64,000 bases of DNA from Pseudodesulfovibrio nedwellii (lineage in GTDB: Bacteria > Desulfobacterota > Desulfovibrionia > Desulfovibrionales > Desulfovibrionaceae). The stretch spans positions 1,793,501 through 1,857,500 of the forward strand of contig NZ_AP026709.1 of the NCBI RefSeq assembly GCF_027923765.1. The letters are read 5' to 3'. The notes under the pieces are model-generated. The model was not told where the DNA came from, made no database searches, and was given only the letters and a program-made list of their open reading frames with translations. The position numbers and the translations under genes were made by a program. Shown here piece by piece: positions 33,877-43,144 of the stretch (positions are counted from its first letter, which is position 1; each line of letters starts with the position of its first letter).

Positions 33877-34956
33877 CTAGCGTTCGGTGCAGCTGATGCA
33901 CGGGTCAATAGCCAAGACGATGACTGGCACGTCGGCCAGTTCACAACCCGGCAACATGTGCAGGAGCGGCGGAATATTGGCAAATGTAGGGGTGCGGATA
34001 CGCAACCGATCCAGATGCTTGGTGCCATTGCCCTTAATATAGTAGACGCACTCACCGCGCGGCTGTTCCACGCGCATGTAGACTTCGCCTTCCGGCGGGT
34101 TGCCCTTGACCTTGGCGGCAATATCGCCCTCAGGCAACTTGCTGACGGCCTGACGAACCAAATCAATGGACTGAATTACTTCATGGAAACGGACCGTGGA
34201 ACGAGCCCAACAGTCACCGGAAGTCTCAACAACCGGTTCAAAATCCAGCTCGGAGTATGCGCCGTAACCGATCATGCGCATGTCGGATGCGACACCGGAA
34301 CCACGCAAGGTCGGACCAGCAGCGCCGAGAACGTAAGCGTCCTCTTTGGACATGTAGCCAATACCAACGGTACGGGACTTGACCGAGTAGTCGTTCATGA
34401 TGGTGTCCTGCATGGCCTTGACCTCTTTCTCCACGATTTCCAGCTCGGAGAGAATCCAGCGAATCTGGTCGGGGGAAAGGTCGGCACGGACGCCGCCGAT
34501 GATGTTGACGGACACGATAACGCGGCTACCAGCAGTGGCCTCGTTGATGTCCATAATGCGCTCGCGCACTTTCCAGAACTGCATGAACAGGGATTCAAAG
34601 CCGAAAGCATCGGCGAACAAGCCCAGCCAAAGCAGGTGAGAATGCATACGGTGAAGTTCACTCCAGATAACACGCAGCATTTCTGCACGAGCCGGAACTT
34701 CAATGTCCATAAGTTCTTCGATGCACTGCGAATAGCAGGTGCCGTGAATCATGGAGCAGATGCCACACACGCGTTCGCACACGGTGATCATCTGATGGAA
34801 GTCGCGAATATCTGCCAGCTTTTCCAAACCACGATGAACGTAGCCCAGTGCCGGGATAGCTTCTTTAACGATTTCGTCCTCAACCTTGAGCGTCAAATGA
34901 ATCGGCTCGGGGAGAACGGGATGCTGCGGGCCGAAGGGAATTACGGTAGTAGCCAT
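33877..34956 (-). CDS. echE: Ech hydrogenase large (catalytic NiFe) subunit
   Basis: 359 residues. The four Ni-Fe ligand Cys are in RVCGICSMIHG (about 64-74) and DPCISC at the C-terminus. Only three residues follow the last Cys, so no removable C-terminal peptide is needed for maturation, unlike many NiFe hydrogenases. Related to NuoD of complex I. It catalyses reversible H2 oxidation/proton reduction with ferredoxin at the membrane complex. Confidence 0.96.
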   Translation of the reverse strand: MATTVIPFGPQHPVLPEPIHLTLKVEDEIVKEAIPALGYVHRGLEKLADIRDFHQMITVCERVCGICSMIHGTCYSQCIEELMDIEVPARAEMLRVIWSELHRMHSHLLWLGLFADAFGFESLFMQFWKVRERIMDINEATAGSRVIVSVNIIGGVRADLSPDQIRWILSELEIVEKEVKAMQDTIMNDYSVKSRTVGIGYMSKEDAYVLGAAGPTLRGSGVASDMRMIGYGAYSELDFEPVVETSGDCWARSTVRFHEVIQSIDLVRQAVSKLPEGDIAAKVKGNPPEGEVYMRVEQPRGECVYYIKGNGTKHLDRLRIRTPTFANIPPLLHMLPGCELADVPVIVLAIDPCISCTER

Positions 34957-34965
34957 TTCAGCCCC

Positions 34966-35334
34966 CTATTTTTTCGGCTCAATCTTGACGTTGGACACCA
35001 GGGGAACCTGGGTGACCTCGGGATCAAGAAAGAGTGTGCGGTTAAAGTCAAGAACCATGCCGTCGAACTTGACGTCCCACTGGTCACGGATTTCATTTTC
35101 TACCAGCATGGCGCCAAAGAAGACACCGGAAACGCTGGGAATAGGCTTCTTCATGTCGACAGTCATCCGCAGATGAGTATCCTCATATTCCTTATCGAAA
35201 TGATAAAGAATACCAAGCTTGCCCTCGCCTTCCTGATATGTGGAAAGCGTGACGAACCGTTGTCCGTCGTTCTTCATATTCATGACCTCTCCGACAACAT
35301 TGTCGATGGTCACGTCAATAATAGTACCTTTCAT
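34966..35334 (-). CDS. echD: Ech hydrogenase subunit D (NuoC-like)
   Basis: 122 residues. No cofactor motif; the strand pattern and position between the small and large subunits match EchD/NuoC (RFVTLSTYQEGEGKLGILYHFDKEYEDTHLRM, about 26-57, corresponds to the NuoC core). A hydrophilic peripheral-arm subunit. Its start is 21 bp from the echC stop. Confidence 0.9.
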   Translation of the reverse strand: MKGTIIDVTIDNVVGEVMNMKNDGQRFVTLSTYQEGEGKLGILYHFDKEYEDTHLRMTVDMKKPIPSVSGVFFGAMLVENEIRDQWDVKFDGMVLDFNRTLFLDPEVTQVPLVSNVKIEPKK

Positions 35335-35355
35335 ATTATACCTCTGTGGACACGC

Positions 35356-35799
35356 CTATTCGGCTTCTTCCACTTTTTGCGCAAACTTGGCCAACCCTGC
35401 GACAACACCGTCGATGATAGCTTCGGGTTTTGCAGGACAACCGGGAACATACACGTCCACCGGGATGATTTTATCCACGCCGCCAACAACGTTGTAGGCT
35501 TCGCGGAACACACCGCCGGTATTGCCGCATGCGCCGATGGCGATGACAGCCTTGGGCTCAGGCATCTGATCATACAGATTCTTGAGCACCTTTTTATTCC
35601 GATGGTTGACAGTACCAGTAACCAGCAACACGTCAGCGTGCTTAGGATTACCGACGTTGATGATGCCGAACCGCTCCACATCGTACAGCGGTGTCAGGCA
35701 AGCCAGAACCTCGATGTCGCAGCCGTTACAGCTACCGCAATCAAAATGCATGATCCACGGAGACTTGGCGCGAGATTTCTTGATGAATGATCCAAACAT
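35356..35799 (-). CDS. echC: Ech hydrogenase small subunit (NuoB-like)
   Basis: 147 residues. The proximal [4Fe-4S] ligands are visible in DCGSCNGCDIEVLACL (about 20-35), in ACGNTGG near 96 and in PGCPAKPE near 124. It receives electrons from EchF and passes them to the NiFe site in EchE. 3 bp from the echB stop. Confidence 0.94.
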   Translation of the reverse strand: MFGSFIKKSRAKSPWIMHFDCGSCNGCDIEVLACLTPLYDVERFGIINVGNPKHADVLLVTGTVNHRNKKVLKNLYDQMPEPKAVIAIGACGNTGGVFREAYNVVGGVDKIIPVDVYVPGCPAKPEAIIDGVVAGLAKFAQKVEEAE

Positions 35800-35802
35800 G
35801 AT

Positions 35803-36651
35803 TTACCTCGCGTACAGCCAGATGAGATTGACAATGGACAGGCCCATACCGAGCAGCCAGACACGCTTGAGCATCCAGCGCCAAGTCATGCGAGCCATAG
35901 TGTTGTCCACCAGGATTTCAAGCATGTAAGTGATCACCAGCAGCACGGCCATCCAAACAACATTGGTGTGCCAGAAGATGGCGCACAAACCGAGAACCAA
36001 AATGGTCTCGTACCAGTGGGCAATTTCAATCAGAGCCAGATAGGGACCGGAATATTCGGTGAGTACACCTTTAACCAGTTCCTGATGACCGTGATGGGAC
36101 GTGGAGAAGTCAAACGGGGACTTTCTCAATTTAATGGTTAAGGCATAACCCAGAGCCAGATAAAGCAGCGGCATCTTAGTGATGAGCGGCATATCCTGGG
36201 ACCAGACAGCGTCCAGAGAGAAGGAGCCTGTAACCATATAGAAGCCAACAAAAACCAGAATCAAAACTGGCTCGTAAGCAAGAATCTGTATCAATTCGCG
36301 CTGTGCGCCCACCTGAGAGTACGGGGACTTGGTGGCCATGGCACCCATGACCAAAAAGACCGCACCAACAGCCTGCACAAAGAAAATGAGCAGAAGGTCG
36401 CTCTGAGCGAAGAACAGTGCCAAAGAGGTAGCAGCAGCGATCATATATACCCAGGCGCAGAGGATCTGCCACTGGTTGACCACCATTTTTTCCTTTCCGA
36501 ACAGTTTGGCCACATCATAGAAAGCCTGCATGATCGGGGGACCCTGACGAGACTGGAACCACGCGGTGACGCGCCTGTCCAGACCAGCGATGAGACCACC
36601 CAAAAGTGGTCCGGCAATGAGTCCGATGATAACGAGAATAAGAGTATCCAT
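35803..36651 (-). CDS. echB: Ech hydrogenase membrane subunit B (NuoH-like)
   Basis: 282 residues with about eight membrane helices. Family segments: WFQSRQGPPIMQAFYDVAKLFGKE (about 32-55) and SPFDFSTSHHGHQELVKGVLTEYSG (about 177-201), the cytoplasmic loop with conserved acids that links electron transfer to ion pumping. It overlaps echA by one base. Confidence 0.95.
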   Translation of the reverse strand: MDTLILVIIGLIAGPLLGGLIAGLDRRVTAWFQSRQGPPIMQAFYDVAKLFGKEKMVVNQWQILCAWVYMIAAATSLALFFAQSDLLLIFFVQAVGAVFLVMGAMATKSPYSQVGAQRELIQILAYEPVLILVFVGFYMVTGSFSLDAVWSQDMPLITKMPLLYLALGYALTIKLRKSPFDFSTSHHGHQELVKGVLTEYSGPYLALIEIAHWYETILVLGLCAIFWHTNVVWMAVLLVITYMLEILVDNTMARMTWRWMLKRVWLLGMGLSIVNLIWLYAR

Positions 36652-38549
36652 TAGATCGCCCCTCCCAACATAAGCACAATCAAAGCGATCGCGAGTGCGT
36701 TGAAGATAGGCGTCAGCTTACCTTCAGCGAACAGCTCGCCCAGGTACATGTTACCAGCTGCAAACGGTACATCACCATTCATGGGACCGATGTAAGTACC
36801 GTCTGTTGATGAATTCGCGCCACCTAAATATGGCGGCATAATCTTGACCCTGCGGAAACCGGCAGCGGCTTTGGCGGCGAAAAGCACGCCCAGACCCAAA
36901 ACCACGAACAGCGGGACCACGGCAAAGGAGCCGGTGGCGGAGTTCAGTGAACCAAAGCTCAGAGTAAACGGAGCCGTACCGAGCCAGGGAGCAAGCATTG
37001 AATTATAAATCCAGGGAGAAGCCAACGACAGAACAATGGCGCCCCCGCACAGCAACATCAGCGGCAGGCTGGTGAGCATGGGCTGGGATTCAGTCCGAGT
37101 GTCCTGTTCGCGAGAACACATCAAGGAACCACCCCAACGTGCCCAGTATACAACCGTCAACGCGGAACCCAATGCGAGCATGGTAATCACGAAGATGTTG
37201 GTATCAGCACCGGCTTCGATAGCCATCCACTTGCACATAAGCACACCGAACGGCGGCAGGAGCATAGTCAGGATACCGATCACGGTGATCAGGGCAGTAC
37301 GGGGAAGCTTGGCATACAAGCCGCGCATGTCTTCGATGTCACGAGAACCGATGGCCTGCTCAATCGTGCCGACACAGAGGAACAGCAAAGACTTGGAAAC
37401 GGCATGGAACACGATCAGCATAACAGCAGCGGTCAAAGCCAACGGAGTGTTGATACCCGCGCAGCAAATGATCAAGCCGAGATTGGAGATAGTGGAATAC
37501 GCCAGAATTTTCTTACCATTGGACTGACCGATGGCCAGAGCTGCGCAGGTCACAAAAGTGAATGCGCCACAAATGGCAACACCGGTGGACAGGAAAGTGT
37601 CAACATACGCGGGAGCGAAACGCAGAACCACGAAAACACCGGCCTTGACCATGGTGGAAGAATGCAGGAGCGCGGAAACCGGAGTCGGAGCGACCATGGC
37701 ACCAAGCAACCAGCTCTGGAATGGAACCTGAGCGGCCTTAGTGAAACCAGCGAGGCACAAAAAGCCAACGCCAGTAATCATGAGCGCGCCCTGAGGTCCG
37801 GCAGCCAGGATTGCAGAGATGTCCAGAGTGCCGGCCTTCATGTAGACCAGCATCATGCCGATAACGAAAGCCAGACCGCCGAGAGCGTTCATCCACAATG
37901 CGCGGACAGCGTTCTTGGTAGCGATCTCGGTGACATCGTGACCGATCAGCATGAAGGAACACAGAGTGGTGACTTCAAAGAAGAAGTACATCCACAGAAT
38001 ATTATTGGACAGCACCAAGCCGTTCATGGCGCCAAGGAACAACACCAAGTAAAAGAAGAATCGCGGCTGGCGAGACTTCTTCAGGTGCAGATGCTCCTCA
38101 TGTTCCTTCATATAAGGAATGGCAAACACGCAGATCAAAGAGCCGATGATGGAAATCACCAGGACCATGATCAAAGCGAGCTGGTCACCCACAAGAGCGG
38201 GAACAGCGTCATGCTCAAGCATAACAATTTCAAACCAAACGAGCAGTGCAGCCTGAGCTAGGGTAAAACCCTGAATCAGTAAGCTCTTGTGTTTGAGACC
38301 GAGATAAAAAATGACACCCAACAATGCGAAATCCAGAACCGTAATCAGGAAATCGCTGCTGATGCCGAGGAATGAACCGACTGCAATCGGCTCAAAAGTC
38401 CCCTGCATGAGCAGTCCCACAGACGCAAGCGTCAGGACCACAGCAGTACCGAGCACGGTCAGCTTTCGAACGGCGGAAGACCGAACGAAATAGCAGACCA
38501 ATGCTGAGGCCACTGGCAGGAGAATGAGAAGCAGTAGCAAATTCGACAT
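36651..38549 (-). CDS. echA: Ech hydrogenase membrane subunit A (NuoL-like antiporter subunit)
   Basis: 632 residues with about 16 membrane helices. The Mrp/NuoL core is clear (LHSSTMVKAGVFVVLRF, about 297-313; ILAYSTISNLGLI, about 359-371), with the conserved Lys and His of the ion path. First gene of the six-gene echABCDEF operon; the 0.33 kb upstream region should hold its promoter. The complex couples ferredoxin/H2 electron exchange to proton or sodium translocation. Confidence 0.95.
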   Translation of the reverse strand: MSNLLLLLILLPVASALVCYFVRSSAVRKLTVLGTAVVLTLASVGLLMQGTFEPIAVGSFLGISSDFLITVLDFALLGVIFYLGLKHKSLLIQGFTLAQAALLVWFEIVMLEHDAVPALVGDQLALIMVLVISIIGSLICVFAIPYMKEHEEHLHLKKSRQPRFFFYLVLFLGAMNGLVLSNNILWMYFFFEVTTLCSFMLIGHDVTEIATKNAVRALWMNALGGLAFVIGMMLVYMKAGTLDISAILAAGPQGALMITGVGFLCLAGFTKAAQVPFQSWLLGAMVAPTPVSALLHSSTMVKAGVFVVLRFAPAYVDTFLSTGVAICGAFTFVTCAALAIGQSNGKKILAYSTISNLGLIICCAGINTPLALTAAVMLIVFHAVSKSLLFLCVGTIEQAIGSRDIEDMRGLYAKLPRTALITVIGILTMLLPPFGVLMCKWMAIEAGADTNIFVITMLALGSALTVVYWARWGGSLMCSREQDTRTESQPMLTSLPLMLLCGGAIVLSLASPWIYNSMLAPWLGTAPFTLSFGSLNSATGSFAVVPLFVVLGLGVLFAAKAAAGFRRVKIMPPYLGGANSSTDGTYIGPMNGDVPFAAGNMYLGELFAEGKLTPIFNALAIALIVLMLGGAI

Positions 38550-38881
38550 GAAGACCTCGTTTCAAAAGAATGGAGAACGAGTACAACAGACACGTGAAAA
38601 TCCGGTTCACCTCCAACCGAATTTCAGTGCGAATGCACTTTACCCTTAGCCTAATAACCATGTGGTCTTATGGGAAGAACACTGTTTGGTCAAGACCCAA
38701 ACATCAAAAAAAGACACACAAAAACACACTAATAATCGTCTGATATATTGGAATAAAAGGCTCACGGTACAGAGGCCCATATAAATAGATATAAAAAAGA
38801 GAAGAATCTTGTGAAAAAAATCTCAAATAAAAACGGCTAATACCAGCCAAAGGAACAAATCAGGACTTTTTCATGTGAAAA
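38550..38881. other. Gene-free region upstream of ech
   Basis: 332 bp between the ech start and the end of the CysH-like gene. On the minus strand TTGACC (38693-38688) with ATAAGA about 16 bp on is a weak promoter candidate for ech; a small AGTGC-n-GCACT hairpin lies at 38626-38639 in the presumed leader. The rest is A-rich, with no gene I can support. Confidence 0.4.
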
Positions 38882-39559
38882 TTAGAAGTAACCAAGACTC
38901 GTCAAAGTCGGCAAGACAGCTTCTTTGGAAGCAGCACGCCCAGACCGTTCGCATCCACCGTTATCAGGCCGTTGCGTACAAGGTTTGCACCCCAAAGATC
39001 TATACCCTTGATCATACAGTTCACAATGCGGAAGATTGAAACGGGCATGAAACGCCCAGATATCTGTTTCGGTCCAATCAAGAATAGGGTTGATCATGTA
39101 ATGCGGGGGATCATTTCGCTGTTCTTCTGTTCGCCGCCCTACCCGATCGGGATGTTCGTCAAAACGAATACCACTTAAAACATGTGTGGCACCGGTCTCA
39201 ACAACAGCCCGCTTGAGCGGTTCAACCTTTAATTCTCGACAACAAGAAAGCGGATCTTGAGCCAACGGGTAGCCATCCAGTGAAACTTCCGGGCGAGCGA
39301 TATGCAAATCAATACCCCACTCTACCGTCAGGGCGTCACGAAATGCCATGACTTCTGTAAATTTGCAGCCAGTATCAAGATTGATTGCATGGACAGGCCC
39401 TTTCCCTACATTATCGAGCACAGCCTTCCATATAAAGAGAACAACGGTGGAGTCCTTACCGCCGGTCCACGCCACGCGCACTCCGTCAGGATCAACATTT
39501 TCAACCAATGTCTGCATGAGGGACTCAGTCCCGGCTATCTTTTCATCAAGAGTAAGCAT
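38882..39559 (-). CDS. CysH-like PAPS/APS reductase-family protein lacking the catalytic C-terminus
   Basis: 225 residues from the ATG at 39559; the longer frame has no family match upstream. The nucleotide (PP-loop) motif WTGGKDSTVVLF (about 31-42) and cluster-type Cys pairs SCC (about 102-104) and GCKPC (about 195-199) match [4Fe-4S] APS reductases. The final ECGLH motif with the catalytic Cys is missing: the protein ends TLTSLGYF. It may be a non-reductase member that uses the same fold. Divergent from the next gene. Confidence 0.7.
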   Translation of the reverse strand: MLTLDEKIAGTESLMQTLVENVDPDGVRVAWTGGKDSTVVLFIWKAVLDNVGKGPVHAINLDTGCKFTEVMAFRDALTVEWGIDLHIARPEVSLDGYPLAQDPLSCCRELKVEPLKRAVVETGATHVLSGIRFDEHPDRVGRRTEEQRNDPPHYMINPILDWTETDIWAFHARFNLPHCELYDQGYRSLGCKPCTQRPDNGGCERSGRAASKEAVLPTLTSLGYF

Positions 39560-39622
39560 GCTTCCGTATCCCTTTTCATTATATAATGGCCCCGCATTGA
39601 AGAGTGCTGTAGTGTCTCGCTT

Positions 39623-40054
39623 ATGAGCAAGCAAAAAATAAGATTCATCGAAGACATGGTCAAGGCCAAGGATATCTGTGTGCTGGCAACTTCCGATGGC
39701 AACACGCCTCACACGTCTCTGATGAACTATTTCGCGGACCATGCGGTCATGAAGTTTTATTTTCTGTCACCTAAAACATCAAAAAAAAACAAAAACCTCA
39801 AAAAAAATCCACATGTGAGTATACTCATCGATCGACGGGATGAAAATATCGCCCTATCCATCAACGGGGTGTACTCTCCCATCAAAAAGCAACAAACAGT
39901 GGACGCCATCATCAAGCTCTTCCTTCTGAAAAGCCCGCATATGAAGGAATTCGCAGAACACCCGGACACGGAACTGATACGCATAGAAGGGAAATCAGCC
40001 GAACTCGTGCAGGGTTTTACTGACGTTTTTTCAACTAAATTAATAAATTTCTAA
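39623..40054 (+). CDS. Pyridoxamine 5'-phosphate oxidase-like flavin-binding protein
   Basis: 143 residues. Split-barrel PNPOx-like fold: KDICVLATSDGNTPHTSLMNY (about 16-36), FYFLSPKTSKKNKNLKKNPHVSILI (about 45-69) and a C-terminal strand pattern. Small proteins of this group bind FMN, F420 or haem. The Lys-rich middle stretch is notable. The enzyme role is unknown. It lies just upstream of the tRNA gene, with 51 bp between them. Confidence 0.8.
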   Translation: MSKQKIRFIEDMVKAKDICVLATSDGNTPHTSLMNYFADHAVMKFYFLSPKTSKKNKNLKKNPHVSILIDRRDENIALSINGVYSPIKKQQTVDAIIKLFLLKSPHMKEFAEHPDTELIRIEGKSAELVQGFTDVFSTKLINF

Positions 40055-40105
40055 AAAAGTGCTTGACGTATAACGCCCCCTAAGCATAAACAGTCTTTCC
40101 ACGAC

Positions 40106-40182
40106 GCGCCCGTGGCTCAGCTGGATAGAGCATTCGGCTACGAACCGAAAGGTCGCACGTTCGAATCGTGCCGGGCGCACCA
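40106..40182 (+). tRNA. tRNA-Arg (anticodon ACG)
   Basis: Acceptor stem GCGCCCG (40106-40112) pairs with CGGGCGC (40172-40178), followed by A and an encoded CCA end. D-arm GCTCAGCTGGATAGAGC, anticodon stem TTCGG/CCGAA around CTACGAA (anticodon ACG at 40140-40142) and T-arm with GTTCGAATC are all present. Confidence 0.97.
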
Positions 40183-40190
40183 GAGAATAT

Positions 40191-40228
40191 AGCCTCTGAC
40201 AACATATGTTGTCAGAGGCTTTTTCCGT
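40191..40228 (+). terminator. Terminator after tRNA-Arg
   Basis: AGCCTCTGACAACA-TA-TGTTGTCAGAGGCT, a perfect stem, followed by TTTTT. The remaining 200 bp to the next gene show nothing else I can name. Confidence 0.9.
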
Positions 40229-40432
40229 TTCCCCAACCTCCTGATAATCCTCACTCTCACGCCGAGAAAACCGCGACACGCTCTTGCAAAAGCCAAGTAC
40301 ATCCAGTAGCGTTCCCGATGGCCGAACTTGCAACCGCAGGAACGGCTAAACCCGACCCTACTATGGCACTGACCGCAATTCGCTTATATTCGGATTAGAT
40401 CAGACTTTTTATTGAACATTATAGGAGGAATA

Positions 40433-41227
40433 ATGAAACGTCTTTCCATTTGCCTGGCACTCATGCTGTCCATGATGTTGGCCGTGGCTTCTACCGCATC
40501 TGCAGATGCACTGGCTGAGATCGTCAAGCGCGGAGAACTTCGCGTTGCCGTTCAGACCCAATGTCCCCCATTCAGTTTTCTGGACAAAAACGGCGACCGC
40601 ACCGGTTCTTCCGTTGAATTCTGTCGCCTGATGGCCAAAGAAATGGGCGTCAAAATCAAATTTCTGGATTACGATTGGGACGGTCTGATTCCTGCCCTGT
40701 TGTCCGGTAAAGCTGACATGCTGGCCGCAGACATGACCGCCAACCTTCAGCGTGCACTCAAGGTGTCCTTCACCGATGCATTCTATTACACTGGTTCCGT
40801 GGCCGTGGCCAAAGCCGATTCCAAAATCACAAGCTGGGACCAAATCAACAAGGAAGGCATGAAAGTAGCCGTCCTGCTCGGCGGTACTGGCGAAGCTGAT
40901 GCCAAACGTCTCTTCCCCAAGGCTGAAATCAAGTCCTACAAAGGCGGCGGCCCCATGCTCCTGAATGCCATTATGGCAGGCAAGGCTGACGTGGCCGTCA
41001 ACGACAAGACTTCCATCTCCGGCAGTCTGGCTTCCTTCCCCCCGAACTCTACGCATTTCGTGGGCGAAATCATGTCCAAGCAGCCTCTGGCTTTCGCCGT
41101 CCGTCATGAAGACGAAACACTGCGCCAGTGGGTCAACCTATTCTTCGGTTGGGTCAAGTCCGATGGCCGCTACGACGAAAACATCAAGTACTGGGTCGAT
41201 TCCAAGGCCTGGGAAAAAGATCACTAG
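40433..41227 (+). CDS. Amino-acid-type ABC transporter, periplasmic binding protein
   Basis: 264 residues from the ATG at 40433 with AGGAGG upstream. Signal peptide 1-24 (LALMLSMMLAVASTASA). The SBP_bac_3 domain is complete: KRGELRVAVQTQCPPFSFLDKNGDRTGSSVEFCRLMAKEMG near the start, and the hinge GTGEADAKRLFPKAE. It is followed by two permease genes, so it delivers a polar amino acid or similar compound to that channel. The ligand is unknown. Confidence 0.9.
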   Translation: MKRLSICLALMLSMMLAVASTASADALAEIVKRGELRVAVQTQCPPFSFLDKNGDRTGSSVEFCRLMAKEMGVKIKFLDYDWDGLIPALLSGKADMLAADMTANLQRALKVSFTDAFYYTGSVAVAKADSKITSWDQINKEGMKVAVLLGGTGEADAKRLFPKAEIKSYKGGGPMLLNAIMAGKADVAVNDKTSISGSLASFPPNSTHFVGEIMSKQPLAFAVRHEDETLRQWVNLFFGWVKSDGRYDENIKYWVDSKAWEKDH

Positions 41228-41291
41228 ACCGTAATTGCTGCGCCATGTCTCTTCACGAGGCATGGCGCATCTTCATACGGATTCGTCGCAC

Positions 41292-41960
41292 ATGCTCGAA
41301 TATTTCAACTTCCGCATCATCTGGGAGTACATGCCCCTGTTCATGGAAGGGCTGTACCATACTGCCTGGATTTCGCTGGTCGGCATCATAGGCTCACTCA
41401 TTGTGGGCATGGTCGCCTGTGCCTGTAGAATTTCAGGAATCAAACTGCTTGCAGCCCCGGCCGTGGTCTTCATTGAGGTCATCCGGTCCACACCCCTGCT
41501 GGCTCAACTCTATTTTCTTTACTTCGGACTTCCTTCCCTCGGCATTCAGGTCAATGAGCTGACAACCGGCATCGTGGCTCTTTCCTTCAACTCCGGGGCG
41601 TATGTGGCTGAGATCCTGCGTGCCGGCATTAAAGGTATTCCCGCCGGCCAAGTCGAAGCCGCTATGGGACAAGGGTTCAACGTCTATCAGCGGTTTTTCT
41701 ATGTCATTCTGCCCCAAGCTCTTGCCAACACATTGCCGCCGATGCTCGGGCAGGCCATCGTGTTGGTCAAAGACTCCGCAGTGCTGTCCCTCATCTCAGT
41801 GATGGAACTGACTCGCGCCGGACAGATGCTCAACTCCGAACGATTCATGCCGTCCGAAGCCTTCCTGACTGTGGCCGTCCTCTACCTGCTCGTCTACTAC
41901 GTGCTCAAGGGGCTGACCAAATTCTATCAAATGCGCATGACGCGCTTCAGGAGCGCATAA
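41292..41960 (+). CDS. Amino-acid-type ABC transporter permease, first subunit
   Basis: 222 residues from the ATG at 41292; ATGs at 41262 and 41235 are possible but code no family sequence. HisM/HisQ-type permease with about five membrane helices: FIEVIRSTPLLAQLYFLYFGLP (about 69-90) and the EAA loop EAAMGQGFNVYQRFFYVILPQA (about 135-156) that contacts the ATPase. It pairs with the next permease gene, 3 bp away. Confidence 0.9.
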   Translation: MLEYFNFRIIWEYMPLFMEGLYHTAWISLVGIIGSLIVGMVACACRISGIKLLAAPAVVFIEVIRSTPLLAQLYFLYFGLPSLGIQVNELTTGIVALSFNSGAYVAEILRAGIKGIPAGQVEAAMGQGFNVYQRFFYVILPQALANTLPPMLGQAIVLVKDSAVLSLISVMELTRAGQMLNSERFMPSEAFLTVAVLYLLVYYVLKGLTKFYQMRMTRFRSA

Positions 41961-41963
41961 GCC

Positions 41964-42632
41964 ATGTGGGGATTTTACTTCGACCAACTCATGAATAGCA
42001 TGCCCATGTTCTACAAAGGCATGGGCGTGACAGTGGCGATTTCCGCGCTTAGTCTTGTCGGCGGCACCATCATCGGTGTCATTACCGGCATTCTGCGCTC
42101 CAACAAAGGCACATTCATGTCGCGCATCCTTTCAATCTATGTTGACTTCATGCGCGGCACACCATTCCTCATCCAACTGTTCATTATCTTCTTCATCCTG
42201 CCGGAATTTGGTTTACAGATGGAAGCACTCACTGCAGCGGTGGTCAGCCTGACCCTCTACGCAGGGTCCTACATTTGTGAAATCGTTTCTGCGTCCATTC
42301 AGGCTGTCCCCTCAGGTCAGGAAGAGGCTTGCCGCTCTTTAGGGCACACACGTAACCAGGCGATGATTCTGGTGGTGTTACCGCAGGCATTGCGCATGGC
42401 TTTGCCAGCTCTTGTCGGGCAATATGTACTGCTCATCAAGGATTCATCCATTGTCTCGGTTATCGGATTGACAGATATCACTCGTGCCGGATGGCTCACT
42501 GTCCAACGCGTGCCGGAAGGAATTATGGTATTTGGGCTTGTTGGGATATTATACTTTGTAGTGTGTTATCCGTTGATTCAGCTCTCCAACATATTGGAAA
42601 AGAAATTCTCCACCGGAGAAATGAAGCTGTAG
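41964..42632 (+). CDS. Amino-acid-type ABC transporter permease, second subunit
   Basis: 222 residues, paralogous to the previous gene: VDFMRGTPFLIQLFIIFFILP (about 53-73) and the EAA loop EEACRSLGHTRNQAMILVVLPQA (about 117-139). Together they form the heterodimeric channel. No ATP-binding subunit is encoded before the terminator or elsewhere in the window, so the ATPase must be shared or encoded elsewhere. Confidence 0.9.
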   Translation: MWGFYFDQLMNSMPMFYKGMGVTVAISALSLVGGTIIGVITGILRSNKGTFMSRILSIYVDFMRGTPFLIQLFIIFFILPEFGLQMEALTAAVVSLTLYAGSYICEIVSASIQAVPSGQEEACRSLGHTRNQAMILVVLPQALRMALPALVGQYVLLIKDSSIVSVIGLTDITRAGWLTVQRVPEGIMVFGLVGILYFVVCYPLIQLSNILEKKFSTGEMKL

Positions 42633-42651
42633 AATTTGTACCTGAAAAATT

Positions 42652-42688
42652 AAAAAAGCCTCCTGCCTCTGCAGGGGGCTTTTTTTTG
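42652..42688 (+). terminator. Terminator after the ABC permeases
   Basis: GCCTCCTGC-CTCT-GCAGGGGGC with one G-U pair, flanked by an A run and eight Ts. Confidence 0.9.
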
Positions 42689-42916
42689 AGAAACTACCCG
42701 CCCAAAAAAACGGTGGTTCATAACGCTCAAAATCCTGAACATAGAACCCTCTTCCCCCATAATTTGTGTTCTATCATTTCAGAAATTTATCTTGCTTTTA
42801 GTTCCTTCAAACGAGCACAATCAAATTAAATATCAAAACACATATGGGATAAATCCACTTGTTTGCGGTATGATTATATTCAAAAAACGACATTCTCAAA
42901 ATTAAAGGAACGAGTA

Positions 42917-43144
42917 ATGATATTGTATTTAGCCATCGCAGTAGCTGTTTTTATCTACTATATAAACAGCCGTAACATCTCGGTTGGTAGTAGTGTTGGA
43001 TTGGCACTTTTTTGGCCTGTAATTTTTCTCATGTACTTATTTAAAATGTTGACTGGTCGGTCTGTCCGTTCTCCGTTTACAGGCATAAATATGAGACAAA
43101 GTGGTCAGGGAAGGGGAAAGGGTCGAAGGAGACGAAACAAATAA
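42917..43144 (+). CDS. Small membrane protein with basic tail
   Basis: 75 residues from the ATG at 42917 (AAGGAACGAG upstream). Two hydrophobic segments (about 2-17, LYLAIAVAVFIYYI; about 27-45, GLALFWPVIFLMYLF) and a strongly basic Gly/Arg tail (GQGRGKGRRRRNK), which would face the cytoplasm. No family recognised. It stands alone in an A/T-rich stretch just before the second large repeat, so acquisition with foreign DNA is possible. Confidence 0.55.
   Translation: MILYLAIAVAVFIYYINSRNISVGSSVGLALFWPVIFLMYLFKMLTGRSVRSPFTGINMRQSGQGRGKGRRRRNK

Noticed and set aside
33817-35790. A 657-codon open frame on the plus strand
   Set aside because: It is antisense to echC, echD and echE, which have clear families. 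The translated sequence has no family features and is an artefact of codon bias.
37404-38261. A 285-codon plus-strand frame
   Set aside because: Antisense to the membrane subunit gene echA; the sequence is His/Gln/Ser-rich without any domain.
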